The translations under genes were made by a program, and so were the position numbers. Below, one piece after another: positions 26,878 to 35,111 of a DNA stretch of 64,000 nt; positions within the stretch are counted from its first letter, which is position 1, and each line of letters starts with the position of its first letter. The notes beneath the pieces were generated by a model, which saw nothing but the letters and a program-made list of their open reading frames with translations, ran no database searches and was not told the DNA's origin. Origin of the DNA: Verrucomicrobiota bacterium (GTDB lineage Bacteria > Verrucomicrobiota > Verrucomicrobiia > CAIQCK01); the NCBI GenBank assembly GCA_026397915.1, contig JAPLTX010000059.1, positions 186,001 to 250,000 of the forward strand, read 5' to 3'.

Positions 26878-28332
26878 CTACTTTCCACATTCACGAACCA
26901 ACCGCCGCGCTTCGGCGCGCGACCCGTTCCAGTTCCGCCAATCATCGTTTACATGAAACCATTTCCGGCGGAGGGCCGCAACAACCGCGTTCTGCTCCGC
27001 GGTCTTCAAGTCCGGCAACGCCGTCAGCAACGCCGGCACCGCGTCCGCGCTCAGCGACGCCGCGTAGGCCGCATCGAACGGCCGGCCCGCCTGCGCGCGG
27101 GCGGTGTTCACGCGGACAATGAGCGCGTCGGGGTTGGCCGTATGGAGCGCCACGACTGCCACGGCGCCCGCCGCCACCGCGCCGCACAAGAACCGCTCGC
27201 GCCGGCCGCGCAACACCGTCGCCGCGAACCAGACGAAGACCATTGCCAACCACGCCATGAACGCCGTTGTGTAGAACCGCAGTTCCGTCAGGCCATACTC
27301 CTGCTGATAAAGGCGCATCCGTTCCAACGCCGACGCCATGACCACGAAGAGCATTGCCACCAGCGCGCCCGCGAGCACGCGAAACGCGGCCTTGCGCACC
27401 TGCCGCCGCAAGAGCCAGTCCGCGCCCAGCAGCAGCGGCAACACGAGCGCCGCCACCCAAACCAGTTCAAAAAAACCGCGCCGCGCATACACGGCGTAGG
27501 AGAGGCCCGGCATCACTTGCACATGTTCCGCACCACCAAACAAGTTGCGGAACTGCACCACGATGAACGCCAGGAACAACAGGTTCAGGCAGGCCAACAC
27601 CGTGCAGGTTTCTACATAGCCAAGAGCGAGCGTCGAGTCAGCCGTCTGCGGAGGCGTCTCCGGGCGGGTTTTGAGCAACAGCGCGCGCAAGTAACCGCCC
27701 GCCAGCCATGCCAGCACCGCCGTGAGGAGCAAGTGCTCCAAGATGAGAGCAAAGTTTATGTCCAGTATCACCAGCAACAGCCGCTCAAAGACCGCGTCCG
27801 CGGACGACAGCAACGCGCCGAACCCCGCCAACAGCGGCAGAGCGATCAGAAATCCCACCGCCACCGACGCCGCGTGCCGCCAGTGTCGTCCGGGCAGCTT
27901 TGCCCACGCGACATCACGCCACGCCAGCCTGGCCGCTCCCCCCAACGTTCCAAATACCGCGTCCCCAACGCCGCCGATGTAAGCGGTGAGGCTGGCCATC
28001 GCCAACGAGCCGCCTTGCGCGTGCCACACGGCCAGCGCCAGCGCCAGCAGCACTGTGGCCACGTCGAGCGCCTTCAGGGTCCCGGAATCGCGCCACGCGC
28101 AGCCCCATGCGAACAGCACGGCCACCGCCAGCAGAGCGAGATCGTTCCGCAACGGCTCGAAACGCCACCGCAGCGCCGCCGCCACCACCGCGCCAGCCGT
28201 GACGCAAAGCGCCGCGTTCAGCCCCCACGGTATCGCCCGCAACAGCGCATCGCCCAACGCGCCCAACGCCACCGCTACCACCAACACCACCAGCGCCCGC
28301 TGGGATTTCACGTCATCATGGTTCAGGCACAT
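26878..28332 (-). CDS. DUF4153/DUF4173-like multi-pass membrane protein
   Basis: I choose ATG 28332, which has GAAGAGG just upstream and overlaps the preceding gene's stop by 10 nt; the frame runs further upstream without coding support. The 484-residue protein has about ten membrane segments (such as AALVVLVVAVALGALGDALL), then YGLTELRFYTTAFM-type motifs of DUF4153/DUF4173 proteins and a soluble C-terminal tail of about 90 residues. The function is unknown. It is the last gene of the ispH-containing operon. Confidence 0.75.
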   Translation of the reverse strand: MCLNHDDVKSQRALVVLVVAVALGALGDALLRAIPWGLNAALCVTAGAVVAAALRWRFEPLRNDLALLAVAVLFAWGCAWRDSGTLKALDVATVLLALALAVWHAQGGSLAMASLTAYIGGVGDAVFGTLGGAARLAWRDVAWAKLPGRHWRHAASVAVGFLIALPLLAGFGALLSSADAVFERLLLVILDINFALILEHLLLTAVLAWLAGGYLRALLLKTRPETPPQTADSTLALGYVETCTVLACLNLLFLAFIVVQFRNLFGGAEHVQVMPGLSYAVYARRGFFELVWVAALVLPLLLGADWLLRRQVRKAAFRVLAGALVAMLFVVMASALERMRLYQQEYGLTELRFYTTAFMAWLAMVFVWFAATVLRGRRERFLCGAVAAGAVAVVALHTANPDALIVRVNTARAQAGRPFDAAYAASLSADAVPALLTALPDLKTAEQNAVVAALRRKWFHVNDDWRNWNGSRAEARRLVRECGK

Positions 28333-29021
28333 AATTCCTCTTCTGTTAATTCGATCGCACGACGCCACAGTTGCCGCGTGACATCCACAGCGGGCGCGGC
28401 CAGCAACGCCAGCGCCACGCCAAAGAGCGGCCAGTTGAACTTCACCGGCAGGACGTTGCACAACGCCTCAATGCCGCCGTTGGCGACGCGCATCGCGTCC
28501 GCCATGAACACCGCCAAAGCCAGCGCCGCGCCGGCCGCAGCTGTCGCCCAGACCGGCCAGTGCGAACGCAACGGGCGGTCGGCCGTGTCGTTAAGCGCGA
28601 CCAGCGTTCCCCACGCGATCATCAACGTCGCGATCAGCATTGGCGCGATGACCGGTCCCCACCACGGCAGCGGGATCAGGAACAGCACGTCCCAGTCGAA
28701 CAGTGTCCGTGGCCAACCGCAGATGATTCGCAGGAAAATGTAGTAGAAGACATCCCACACGCCGAACGCTAGGCAGGCGAATGCCCACCGCGCCCGCCGC
28801 GTGTCGCCCGCGAACCAGCCGACCGCCCAGAGCATCACCATCGTGGCCGCCTCGCGCACCAGTTCCGTCGGGCCAAGCTCGGCCATGAACGGCAACGGGT
28901 TGGGTTGATACGGCTCCAGCCGCCCTACCAGCAAGCGCCCGTAAAGCACGATGGCCGATTCCAGCCAGGCCATCGCCGTCGCAAACAACACCACCATCCG
29001 CCAACGTTTCACGGTTCTCAT
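28323..29021 (-). CDS. Multi-pass membrane protein of unknown function
   Basis: The 232-residue protein has about six membrane helices (VVLFATAMAWLESAIVLYG, PWWGPVIAPMLIATLMIAW, WATAAAGAALALAVFMADA). I do not recognise the family. It starts with ATGA overlapping the ispH stop by 4 nt, and its last codons carry the ribosome site for the next gene. These overlaps suggest one translated unit with ispH and the DUF4153-like protein. Confidence 0.7.
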   Translation of the reverse strand: MRTVKRWRMVVLFATAMAWLESAIVLYGRLLVGRLEPYQPNPLPFMAELGPTELVREAATMVMLWAVGWFAGDTRRARWAFACLAFGVWDVFYYIFLRIICGWPRTLFDWDVLFLIPLPWWGPVIAPMLIATLMIAWGTLVALNDTADRPLRSHWPVWATAAAGAALALAVFMADAMRVANGGIEALCNVLPVKFNWPLFGVALALLAAPAVDVTRQLWRRAIELTEEELCA

Positions 29022-29929
29022 CGGTCGCTCCTTTCCGCCAACTCGCGTGCGCGGCTCTCCACCACGTCAATTACCGCGTCCGGCGTGGACGTGCCCGCCG
29101 TGATGCCTGCTGTCGCCGCGTCCGAAAACCATGCGGCTTGCAGATCGTCCGGCGTTTGCACGTGATGCACCCGCTCACAAAACCGGCGGCAGGTCGCGAC
29201 CAGTTCTCGCGTGTTGTTGCTCTGCTCGCTGCCAACGACGATGACCACGTCCGACTGCCGCGCGAGTTCGGCCGCGGCGGCCTGGCGCCGCTTCGTCGGC
29301 TGGCAAACCGTATCCGCGAAACGCACGTCGGCCCGCGGAAACCGCGCGCGCATCAACGCCACGAGCCGTTTCACCCGCTCTACCGGCTGCGTGGTCTGCG
29401 CCACGACGCCGAAGCGCGTCCGCTCCATCAGCCCCATCACATCGCTTTCGGCCAGCACCACGTCGAACTCATCGAGGTCTTCGATCATGCCGCGCACTTC
29501 CACATGAAATCGCTGGCCGATGATGACCGGGTGACAGCCCGCCGCCACCAGTTCGTGCACGCAGCGGTGCGCGCGCTGCACGAGCGGGCAGGTTGCCTCC
29601 AGCACGCGCAGGCCGCGTTCGCGCACCTGCTGCATGGCTCGCTGCGACGCGCCATGTGCGGTAATCATGACGGTGGGCGTCGCCACCGCTGTCGCGTCGC
29701 GCTCGATAACGACGCCGCGCCGCCGCAAATCGGCAAGGATAGTCTCGTTGTGGACCAGATCACCGAGCACTGTCAGTGGCGCGACAGCGGCCTCCCGGCA
29801 GGCCAACGCAATGGCACTGCGGACGCCGAAGCACATGCCGAGGTGCGTGGCTCTCAGGATTTGGACGGGCCGAGGCGGAGCGAGCGTAGCGCAGACACTT
29901 TCACTTTGTATTGCAAAGTATGCAGGCAT
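29018..29929 (-). CDS. ispH: 4-hydroxy-3-methylbut-2-enyl diphosphate reductase (IspH)
   Basis: IspH makes IPP and DMAPP in the last step of the MEP pathway using a [4Fe-4S] cluster. The three cluster cysteines are seen in GMCFGV, ATCPLV and DTVCQPT; substrate histidines are in VHNETIL and ITAHGAS. Length (303) is normal and there is no N-terminal fusion. ATG 29929 is supported by a strong AAAGGAG ribosome site 7 nt upstream. A palindromic operator candidate (29902-29920) lies inside codons 4-10. It sits between a winged-helix regulator and two membrane proteins, an unusual context for ispH; a second copy elsewhere in the genome is possible but not seen here. Confidence 0.9.
   Translation of the reverse strand: MPAYFAIQSESVCATLAPPRPVQILRATHLGMCFGVRSAIALACREAAVAPLTVLGDLVHNETILADLRRRGVVIERDATAVATPTVMITAHGASQRAMQQVRERGLRVLEATCPLVQRAHRCVHELVAAGCHPVIIGQRFHVEVRGMIEDLDEFDVVLAESDVMGLMERTRFGVVAQTTQPVERVKRLVALMRARFPRADVRFADTVCQPTKRRQAAAAELARQSDVVIVVGSEQSNNTRELVATCRRFCERVHHVQTPDDLQAAWFSDAATAGITAGTSTPDAVIDVVESRARELAERSDR
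29902..29920 (-). promoter_or_regulatory. Intragenic copy of palindromic operator TACTTTGC-AATACAAAGT
   Basis: On the minus strand the site reads TACTTTGCAATACAAAGTG, differing from the promoter copy at 30897-30915 in the inner dinucleotide half (CA for CC) and last base. The symmetric core is ACTTTG-N5-CAAAGT. It overlaps ispH codons 4-10, 33-60 nt downstream of the winged-helix regulator gene, so a bound repressor could block the polymerase. Confidence 0.5.
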
Positions 29930-29961
29930 AATCGTTCTCCTTTGATTGCTGGCGGTAGTTT

Positions 29962-30267
29962 CTAGGGTTTGGCCCGCTGGACGATTTGTTCCAGCAGGTT
30001 GATGTAGTTGGCGAAGGCTTTCCGGCCCGACTCCGTCAACGCGCAGGTTGTCAGCGGCCGGCTACCTTCAAAGCTCTTTGTCACCGAGACGTAGCCCGCT
30101 TCCTGAAGCGTGCGGATGTGGGTGGTGATGTTGCCGTCGGTCATGTTAAGCGTGTCGCGGAGTTCCGTGAACGACAGTTTCGGCGCGGCGGCCAGCAGCG
30201 ACATGATCGCCAGCCGCCCTTTTTCGTGGATCACCCGGTCCAGTTGCAGAGACGGTTCCAGACTCAC
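29962..30267 (-). CDS. Winged-helix (HTH_34/ArsR-MarR-like) transcription regulator
   Basis: The 101-residue protein consists of one winged helix: HEKGRLAIMSLLAAAPKLSFTELRDTL, then recognition helix GNITTHIRTLQEAGYVSVTK and wing EGSRPLTTCALTESGRKAF. This shape matches the small PF13601-type regulators, which often repress a downstream membrane protein. I use GTG 30267, which overlaps the upstream stop as GTGA; the longer frame merely shadows the upstream gene. Ligand unknown. It probably binds the palindromes at 30897 and 29902. Confidence 0.8.
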   Translation of the reverse strand: MSLEPSLQLDRVIHEKGRLAIMSLLAAAPKLSFTELRDTLNMTDGNITTHIRTLQEAGYVSVTKSFEGSRPLTTCALTESGRKAFANYINLLEQIVQRAKP

Positions 30268-30890
30268 GCAACGTCTTTCTGTTTCTCGGTAAAGTGGAGA
30301 TACGTGCCGTAAACCAAATGCACGACGCCGAAGAAGATGCCCATGACAATGTTGGCCGCGGCTGCATTCCGCAGCGGTTCGGGGGAGAACAGCGTGCAAA
30401 ACACGCCGCATGCACAAAGGATAAAGAACCACCCGAGCAGCCTGACACCTTGCGGCGCAAAGAAGCCCGCCGCGTGCAGTGCGCAGCCGTAGCACAACAT
30501 CCACACAACCGGCAGCGCTACGTCGGCCTTGTCCTGGCTCGACGCGCCGGCGATTGAAATCGCACTCACCAGCAGTCCTACCGTCAACGGCGCCATCAAC
30601 GCCTGCGCCACCCGGCGCGTGGGTGGTGACCAGAACGGCTCCCTGTCCTTCAGCGATTGACGGCGCGCCAGCAGGAACGCGCCCGCGACGGCGATCACAG
30701 CCACGCCCAGCCAGAACGTGCCGAAGGCATGGAGAGTCTCAACGTGAAGGGAGAACGCCACGATGCCGGCCAGCACGCCAACGCCGCCGGTAAAGAGCGT
30801 GATGGGCGCAAGCGCCCGGCGGTAGAGAGCCGCGCGTTCCATCAAGGTTCGAATCACCTGCAAGTGTTCCGCCGCCGCATTGGAGTTCAT
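30264..30890 (-). CDS. Multi-pass membrane protein paired with winged-helix regulator
   Basis: I start at ATG 30890, just downstream of the operator at 30897-30915; a frame extension to 30944 would run through that operator. The 208-residue protein has about six membrane segments (TLFTGGVGVLAGIVAFSLHV, FWLGVAVIAVAGAFLLA, AAAANIVMGIFFGVVHLVYG). Its stop overlaps the regulator's GTG. The family resembles integral membrane proteins that precede PF13601 regulators. The function is unknown. Confidence 0.75.
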   Translation of the reverse strand: MNSNAAAEHLQVIRTLMERAALYRRALAPITLFTGGVGVLAGIVAFSLHVETLHAFGTFWLGVAVIAVAGAFLLARRQSLKDREPFWSPPTRRVAQALMAPLTVGLLVSAISIAGASSQDKADVALPVVWMLCYGCALHAAGFFAPQGVRLLGWFFILCACGVFCTLFSPEPLRNAAAANIVMGIFFGVVHLVYGTYLHFTEKQKDVA

Positions 30891-30896
30891 GGCATA

Positions 30897-30925
30897 TACT
30901 TTGCCATACAAAGTAAATATGTCAA
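30897..30925 (-). promoter_or_regulatory. Promoter with overlapping palindromic operator for ispH operon
   Basis: A TTGACA -35 box (30925-30920, minus strand) is followed by a near-perfect palindrome TACTTTGTATGGCAAAGTA (30915-30897) in the spacer and -10 region, 6 nt upstream of the first gene's ATG. A protein bound here would block polymerase. The adjacent regulator (29962-30267) is the obvious candidate. A copy with one or two changed bases lies in ispH. Confidence 0.6.
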
Positions 30926-30930
30926 GTCTT

Positions 30931-30952
30931 GCTTTGGCCGTCACGGCAAAGC
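30931..30952. promoter_or_regulatory. Imperfect palindrome between divergent transcripts
   Basis: GCTTTGGCCG and CGGCAAAGC form an imperfect hairpin beside the ispH-operon promoter, on the side leading to the NCS1 permease (31028). Its CTTTG/CAAAG ends resemble the operator half sites at 30897, with a longer spacer. It may be a second, weaker operator or chance. Confidence 0.3.
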
Positions 30953-31027
30953 CGCAGCCGTTACGCGTCCATGCTCACACATTTTTGGCTTGCGGATTGA
31001 TTCGGAAGAAAGCGAAATGGGCGCACC

Positions 31028-32428
31028 ATGAGCAACCAAACCGCTTCGCAACTTCCCGACTACATCACGAGCGCCAAGCCCAATTCGCAGGGCAATCGCG
31101 CGCCCTGGTATAAGAACACCGCGCCGACCTACGCGGGCATCTTCCTGTGGTTCGTGTTCTGGCAGGACGCGGCCAAGGCTGCCAACCTCGGAGGCACACT
31201 CGCGCAGGGACTCGGCGTGGCGCTCGGCGGCTTGGTGGTCTCGGCGCTGATCTGTCACTACCTGTTCTACCTCGTGCCGGGGCTGCTCGGCATGAAGACC
31301 GGCCTGCCACTCTACATCGTCGGCACCTCGACGTTCGGCGCCAAGGGCGGCTTCTTCATGCCCGGTTTCCTGATGGGCGTCTTGCAATTCGGATGGTTGG
31401 GCGTAAACACGTATTTTGCATCGCTCGCGCTGGCGGAAGTGATTCCCGTGCCGGCCCAGGCGCTCATGGTGATCTGGGGTTTGCTGGCGGCGTTCGTCGG
31501 GCTGAAAGGCATCCAGTATGTTGCCAAAGTCGCGACATTCTTGCCGCTGATCCCGCTCATCACACTGCTCCTGCTGCTGGCCAAGACCGCAGGCAGCATC
31601 GGCAGCTTCGATCCCGCCAAACTTATCGCGCTCCAGCAAGTGGCAGCGCCAACCACGCCGTCCGCCTTGGGCGTGTGCAGCGTGGTGGCTGTGATCATGA
31701 CCTACGTAGTCGGCTTCTTCGCCACCGCCGGCGCGGCGGGCGTGGACTTCGGCACCAACAGCCGCGACAAGAAGGACGTCAGCATGGGCGGCTTGATCGG
31801 CGTCGCGCTGGCCATCGTGTTCACGGCGGGCATCTCGATGCTGGTCGTTGCGGGCGTTTACGGTTCGCCCGAACTGAGCGCCAAAGCCGTCGCGGCGGGC
31901 GCGGAAAAGAAGAGCTTCATTCTCGACTCGTTCAACCTCATCCCCGTGGTGCTGGGCGCGGAAGCGGCCAAATGGATCATGTTCGCGTTGGCTGTGGCGG
32001 CATTCCCGCCGGCGTGCTTCTCGTCGTTCATCGCTGCCAACAGCTTCAAGACAACGCTGCCCAAGGTGAATCCGTTCATCTCGGTAGGCATCGGCGCGGC
32101 CGTCAGCATCGTCCTGGCCGTTACCAAACTGGCGGGCGACGCGATCGGCGTGTTCGTGATCATCGGCGCCTCCTTCGGCCCAATCTGCGGCGCGATGATG
32201 GTGGACTACCTGCTCAGCGGCGGCAAGTGGAGCGGCCCGCGCGCGGGCTTCAACCCGGCGGGCTGGATCGCGTGGTTGCTGGGCTTCATTGTCGGCATCC
32301 TGCCGAACATGGGCGTGCATGTGCCCGCGGCGCCTGTGACAGCGTTCATCATCGGCTCGGTGGTCTATTTCGTTTGTGCCAAGGTGGGTCTGCAATCAGC
32401 CGTGGTGCCGCTGCCGGCGAAGCGGTAA
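31028..32428 (+). CDS. NCS1-family purine/pyrimidine permease (cytosine permease-like)
   Basis: The 466-residue protein has about twelve membrane helices. The N-terminus GNRAPWYKNTAPTYAGIFLW is typical of NCS1 transporters, which import cytosine, purines, hydantoin, thiamine or related bases with H+ or Na+. GFFATAGAAGVDFGTNSRD in helix 6-8 territory and GGKWSGPRAGFNPAGWIAW near the C-terminus also fit. The substrate is not predicted, but the exported nucleoside hydrolase at 17456 could supply bases. A strong terminator follows. Confidence 0.85.
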   Translation: MSNQTASQLPDYITSAKPNSQGNRAPWYKNTAPTYAGIFLWFVFWQDAAKAANLGGTLAQGLGVALGGLVVSALICHYLFYLVPGLLGMKTGLPLYIVGTSTFGAKGGFFMPGFLMGVLQFGWLGVNTYFASLALAEVIPVPAQALMVIWGLLAAFVGLKGIQYVAKVATFLPLIPLITLLLLLAKTAGSIGSFDPAKLIALQQVAAPTTPSALGVCSVVAVIMTYVVGFFATAGAAGVDFGTNSRDKKDVSMGGLIGVALAIVFTAGISMLVVAGVYGSPELSAKAVAAGAEKKSFILDSFNLIPVVLGAEAAKWIMFALAVAAFPPACFSSFIAANSFKTTLPKVNPFISVGIGAAVSIVLAVTKLAGDAIGVFVIIGASFGPICGAMMVDYLLSGGKWSGPRAGFNPAGWIAWLLGFIVGILPNMGVHVPAAPVTAFIIGSVVYFVCAKVGLQSAVVPLPAKR

Positions 32429-32455
32429 CGGTCGCAAACAAAACGATGGTTGTTG

Positions 32456-32487
32456 CGAAGGGCGGTTCCACAAAGAACCGCCCTTCG
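32456..32487 (+). terminator. Strong GC stem terminator after the NCS1 permease
   Basis: CGAAGGGCGGTTC (32456-32468) and GAACCGCCCTTCG (32475-32487) form a perfect 13-bp stem with a 6-nt loop, 28 nt after the permease stop. The following sequence is not T-rich, so it may be Rho-dependent or act in both directions. The next gene's ATG follows 11 nt later. Confidence 0.75.
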
Positions 32488-32498
32488 TCGTTGTGAAC

Positions 32499-33002
32499 AT
32501 GGCGCGTTTCTACTCCATCATGGCTGACGCAATGCTGGTGGCGCACTTTGCCTACGTAGCGTTTGTCGTCGTCGGCTTGATGGTGATCTGGACCGGGTAT
32601 TTTTGTCGCTGGAGTTTCGTGCGGAACTTCTGGTTCCGCCTCGCGCACTTGAGCTGCATGGGCGTGGTCGTGGTGGAGTCGGTGTTCGGCGTAACGTGTC
32701 CTCTGACGACTTGGGAACTACAACTGCGACTGCTCGCAGGTAGCGGGCAATATTATCAAGGCTCCTTCATTCAACACTGGGTTCAGCGCGTTCTTTTCTA
32801 CAGCGCCGGTGAAGGAGTTTTTCTGGCCATCTACGTCGGTTTCTTCGCCTTGCTCCTGCTCAGCCTCTGGGTCGTCAAGCCGCGCCGGCCGGGCCGCAGC
32901 GAGTCGTTGACGGGGCTGCGAAAACCATCCCGCCGGTGTTTCTCCAAAACCCATCGGTCACTTCGGTCGCGTGAGATACATCGCGGCTCCGACCAGCAGT
33001 GA
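32499..33002 (+). CDS. DUF2784-family membrane protein
   Basis: ATG 32499 lies after the terminator; the longer in-frame reading upstream runs through the permease gene. ADAMLVAHFAYVAFVVVGLMVI, VTCPLTTWELQLRL and GSFIQHWVQRVLF match the DUF2784 pattern of three to four membrane segments. The function is unknown. The last 15 codons are poorly conserved-looking and overlap the 3' end of a convergent small gene. Confidence 0.75.
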   Translation: MARFYSIMADAMLVAHFAYVAFVVVGLMVIWTGYFCRWSFVRNFWFRLAHLSCMGVVVVESVFGVTCPLTTWELQLRLLAGSGQYYQGSFIQHWVQRVLFYSAGEGVFLAIYVGFFALLLLSLWVVKPRRPGRSESLTGLRKPSRRCFSKTHRSLRSREIHRGSDQQ

Positions 33003-33230
33003 AACCAAGAGAACGGCGATGACACCGCAGCCTGCCAAACGTGCGGATGCCGATGCACCGGCAAGCCAGACATCGAGGGCAGGCAACCACCGGTGCGCCA
33101 ACGGCATGACCCACGACTGCCCCGTGAAGAACACGACACCCATGAATGCGATGATGATGGTGTAATCCGTGCGAGCTGCTCCAAGTGCCCGAGATAGGAC
33201 TCCGCAATCAGTGCTGAAATTCTTGTTCAT
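32958..33230 (-). CDS. Small membrane protein, hypothetical
   Basis: The 90-residue frame from ATG 33230 encodes two plausible membrane segments (DYTIIIAFMGVVFFTGQSW and LAGCGVIAVLLVSLLVGAAM) and ends in a basic tail. There is no strong ribosome site, and it overlaps the end of the DUF2784 gene by 45 nt on the opposite strand. Nothing further can be said of its function. Confidence 0.45.
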   Translation of the reverse strand: MNKNFSTDCGVLSRALGAARTDYTIIIAFMGVVFFTGQSWVMPLAHRWLPALDVWLAGASASARLAGCGVIAVLLVSLLVGAAMYLTRPK

Positions 33231-33324
33231 GCAAAGTAGGGTGGATGCAACATGCACGTCGTGCCTCAAAAGTCACTTTTTTTGGTTCAACGGTGACGGA
33301 CTGCAGCATCGCTCATCGCCACCT

Positions 33325-35109
33325 TCACGGTTGGACGCGGGAAGCTCGAAAAGTATAGCTCGACGACCTCGTGACGGCACCGTCAACCTTGCTCTGCGAG
33401 GAAATCGTTCCTTTGATCTCGTTGCCGAGCACTTCGATGGAGATTGTCTCGCTGCCTGCAGGAAGAGAATAACTACTGGAGAGAGAATTCCCGTTGGCCT
33501 TCAGGTTCCAATGACCATCGAGTTGAGATGCGTTCAGTTTGCTTCGATCAGAACTGATGTCCAAACCCCAATACGTGCCCGTAGGATGTAGGCGGATCGT
33601 AAACGATGCAGGGCAGGGGCCTCCATTTGCGACGTTGGCTCCATTTACGCTTCCGCTTACCAACGTCACATCTCCCTTGAATGTGCCTGCGAACGCACCG
33701 GGGTTATTCATCGGAACGATAGCGGCGGCGGGTTTCTCCGGTGGTGGGGCGGCAGGCATGGCTCCAGAGACGGGGATGTTCACGAGTTTGTTCTCCGGCG
33801 GCGGCTGTCCGGAGGCAGGTGACTGGGTGGCGACTTTGCCGACATCTGGTGCATCCTTGGGAACCGCCGCTGCGCCACCTTGAGCCGCCGCCTTCTGATA
33901 CCACCCGAGGGCGGCGGCGGGGTCCTTTGTCACGCCGTCGCCCTTCTCATACATCGCGCCGAGCAAGGTCATCGCCGCCGGCAGACCCTGAGATGCGGCG
34001 AGACCGAGAAATTTGACGCCTTCACCCGGATTCGCCTGCACGCCCTCGCCAGCGAGCAGCATGCGACCGAAAAGGAACTCCCCCTGCCTATCGCCCTGCT
34101 CCGCCGCAAGCCGGGCGAAGTGTGCCGCTTGCTGCAAGTCGCCCTGCGAATAAAAATAACCTGCGAGAGCGGTCTGCGAAATTGCGTCGCCGCGCGTTGC
34201 CGCGCGCCGGAACCACTCGATTCCCTTCGCAAGCGCGCCTGGATCGTTTTGGTCATTGTAGTGGATGATCGCGAGCGCCCGTTGCGCCATCCGCAGTTCT
34301 TGCTCGGCGGCACGAGTGAGCCACTTCATGCCCTCGGCGGCGTTCGCGGGTGATCCTCCGTAGCCCGCCATGAGCCTGCCGCCATACACCATCTGTGCGG
34401 CGGCATCTCCCGCCTCGGCGGATGCGCGGATCTTCTCGGCAAACTCCGCGTCGGTGATCGGCGGCGCAAGGGTGACTTCCTTCGCATAGACCAGAAGGTT
34501 GCGGACGACGGCGAACGCGAGCTTTGTGCCCGGCTGTCGCGTGCGGGTCAGCCGCTCGATGTCGCCCAAGCGCACGATGTCGCCGCCAATCTCGCTGATG
34601 ATGTCGTTCTTCTGCAGCCCCGCCAGCGCCGCCGGGCTGCCGGGCACGATGCCGATGATCTGCGCGCCGCTGCGTGGCCTCAATTGCAGCGCGCGAATCA
34701 TCTCCACCGGCACGCTATCGGTGATGAGACCCAGCCATGAGATAAAAGGAGACGCGCCCCGCTGGACGTTGAGCGCCGGCGCAGGCGGCGCGCCGGCCTT
34801 GCGCGGCGCGGCGGAGTGAATGCGCGCGAGCTGCCCGGCCTGAGGCTTGCCGGTTCCCTTCTCGAATTTCACGGTCGCCGTTTTCCCATCGGCGCTCTGC
34901 ACGGTCCCGCTGCCGACCGACACTTCATCGTCGAGACCGGGAATCTTGAAAAAGAAGTCCACCTTGTCGGCTGCGTTCGGCAAAAGGTCGCCCGTGAGGG
35001 TGAGTTTCACTTCTCCGTCAGCGATGCCGGTAACCGTTCCCTCGATTGTCGCCGCTGCGGCGGACCAACCCGTGGTGAGACAGATGAGATAGCAAAGAAT
35101 TTGGCGCAT
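33325..35109 (-). CDS. Exported PDZ / Sel1-repeat protein with C-terminal beta domain
   Basis: Signal peptide MRQILCYLICLTTGWSAAAA, then a small beta domain (20-100). A PDZ domain follows at about 130-205 (GAQIIGIVPGSPAALAGLQKNDIISEIGG, shown in part). Sel1-type repeats fill about 225-400 (AGDAAAQMVYGGRLMAG; QGDRQGEFLFGRMLLAGEG; QGLPAAMTLLGAMYEKGDG). After a vestige of a PASTA-like edge (ASGQPPPENKLVNIPV) comes a C-terminal beta domain at about 455-594 (GTFKGDVTLVSGSVNG, NSLSSSYSLPAG). It begins 2 nt after the giant RHS gene stop, so the two are co-transcribed and both end in a GTxxGTF-type beta domain. PDZ and Sel1 units bind peptides or proteins, so it may be an assembly partner of the RHS protein. 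Confidence 0.8.
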   Translation of the reverse strand: MRQILCYLICLTTGWSAAAATIEGTVTGIADGEVKLTLTGDLLPNAADKVDFFFKIPGLDDEVSVGSGTVQSADGKTATVKFEKGTGKPQAGQLARIHSAAPRKAGAPPAPALNVQRGASPFISWLGLITDSVPVEMIRALQLRPRSGAQIIGIVPGSPAALAGLQKNDIISEIGGDIVRLGDIERLTRTRQPGTKLAFAVVRNLLVYAKEVTLAPPITDAEFAEKIRASAEAGDAAAQMVYGGRLMAGYGGSPANAAEGMKWLTRAAEQELRMAQRALAIIHYNDQNDPGALAKGIEWFRRAATRGDAISQTALAGYFYSQGDLQQAAHFARLAAEQGDRQGEFLFGRMLLAGEGVQANPGEGVKFLGLAASQGLPAAMTLLGAMYEKGDGVTKDPAAALGWYQKAAAQGGAAAVPKDAPDVGKVATQSPASGQPPPENKLVNIPVSGAMPAAPPPEKPAAAIVPMNNPGAFAGTFKGDVTLVSGSVNGANVANGGPCPASFTIRLHPTGTYWGLDISSDRSKLNASQLDGHWNLKANGNSLSSSYSLPAGSETISIEVLGNEIKGTISSQSKVDGAVTRSSSYTFRASRVQP

Positions 35110-35111
35110 GG

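Noticed and set aside
26791..28743. 650-codon plus-strand open frame
   Set aside because: Antisense to two membrane proteins; its translation is low-complexity Arg/Gln/His, as expected from the opposite strand of hydrophobic coding DNA.
31147..32496. 449-codon plus-strand frame overlapping the NCS1 permease
   Set aside because: Same strand, other frame; the permease has twelve membrane helices and NCS1 motifs, whereas this frame is low-complexity.
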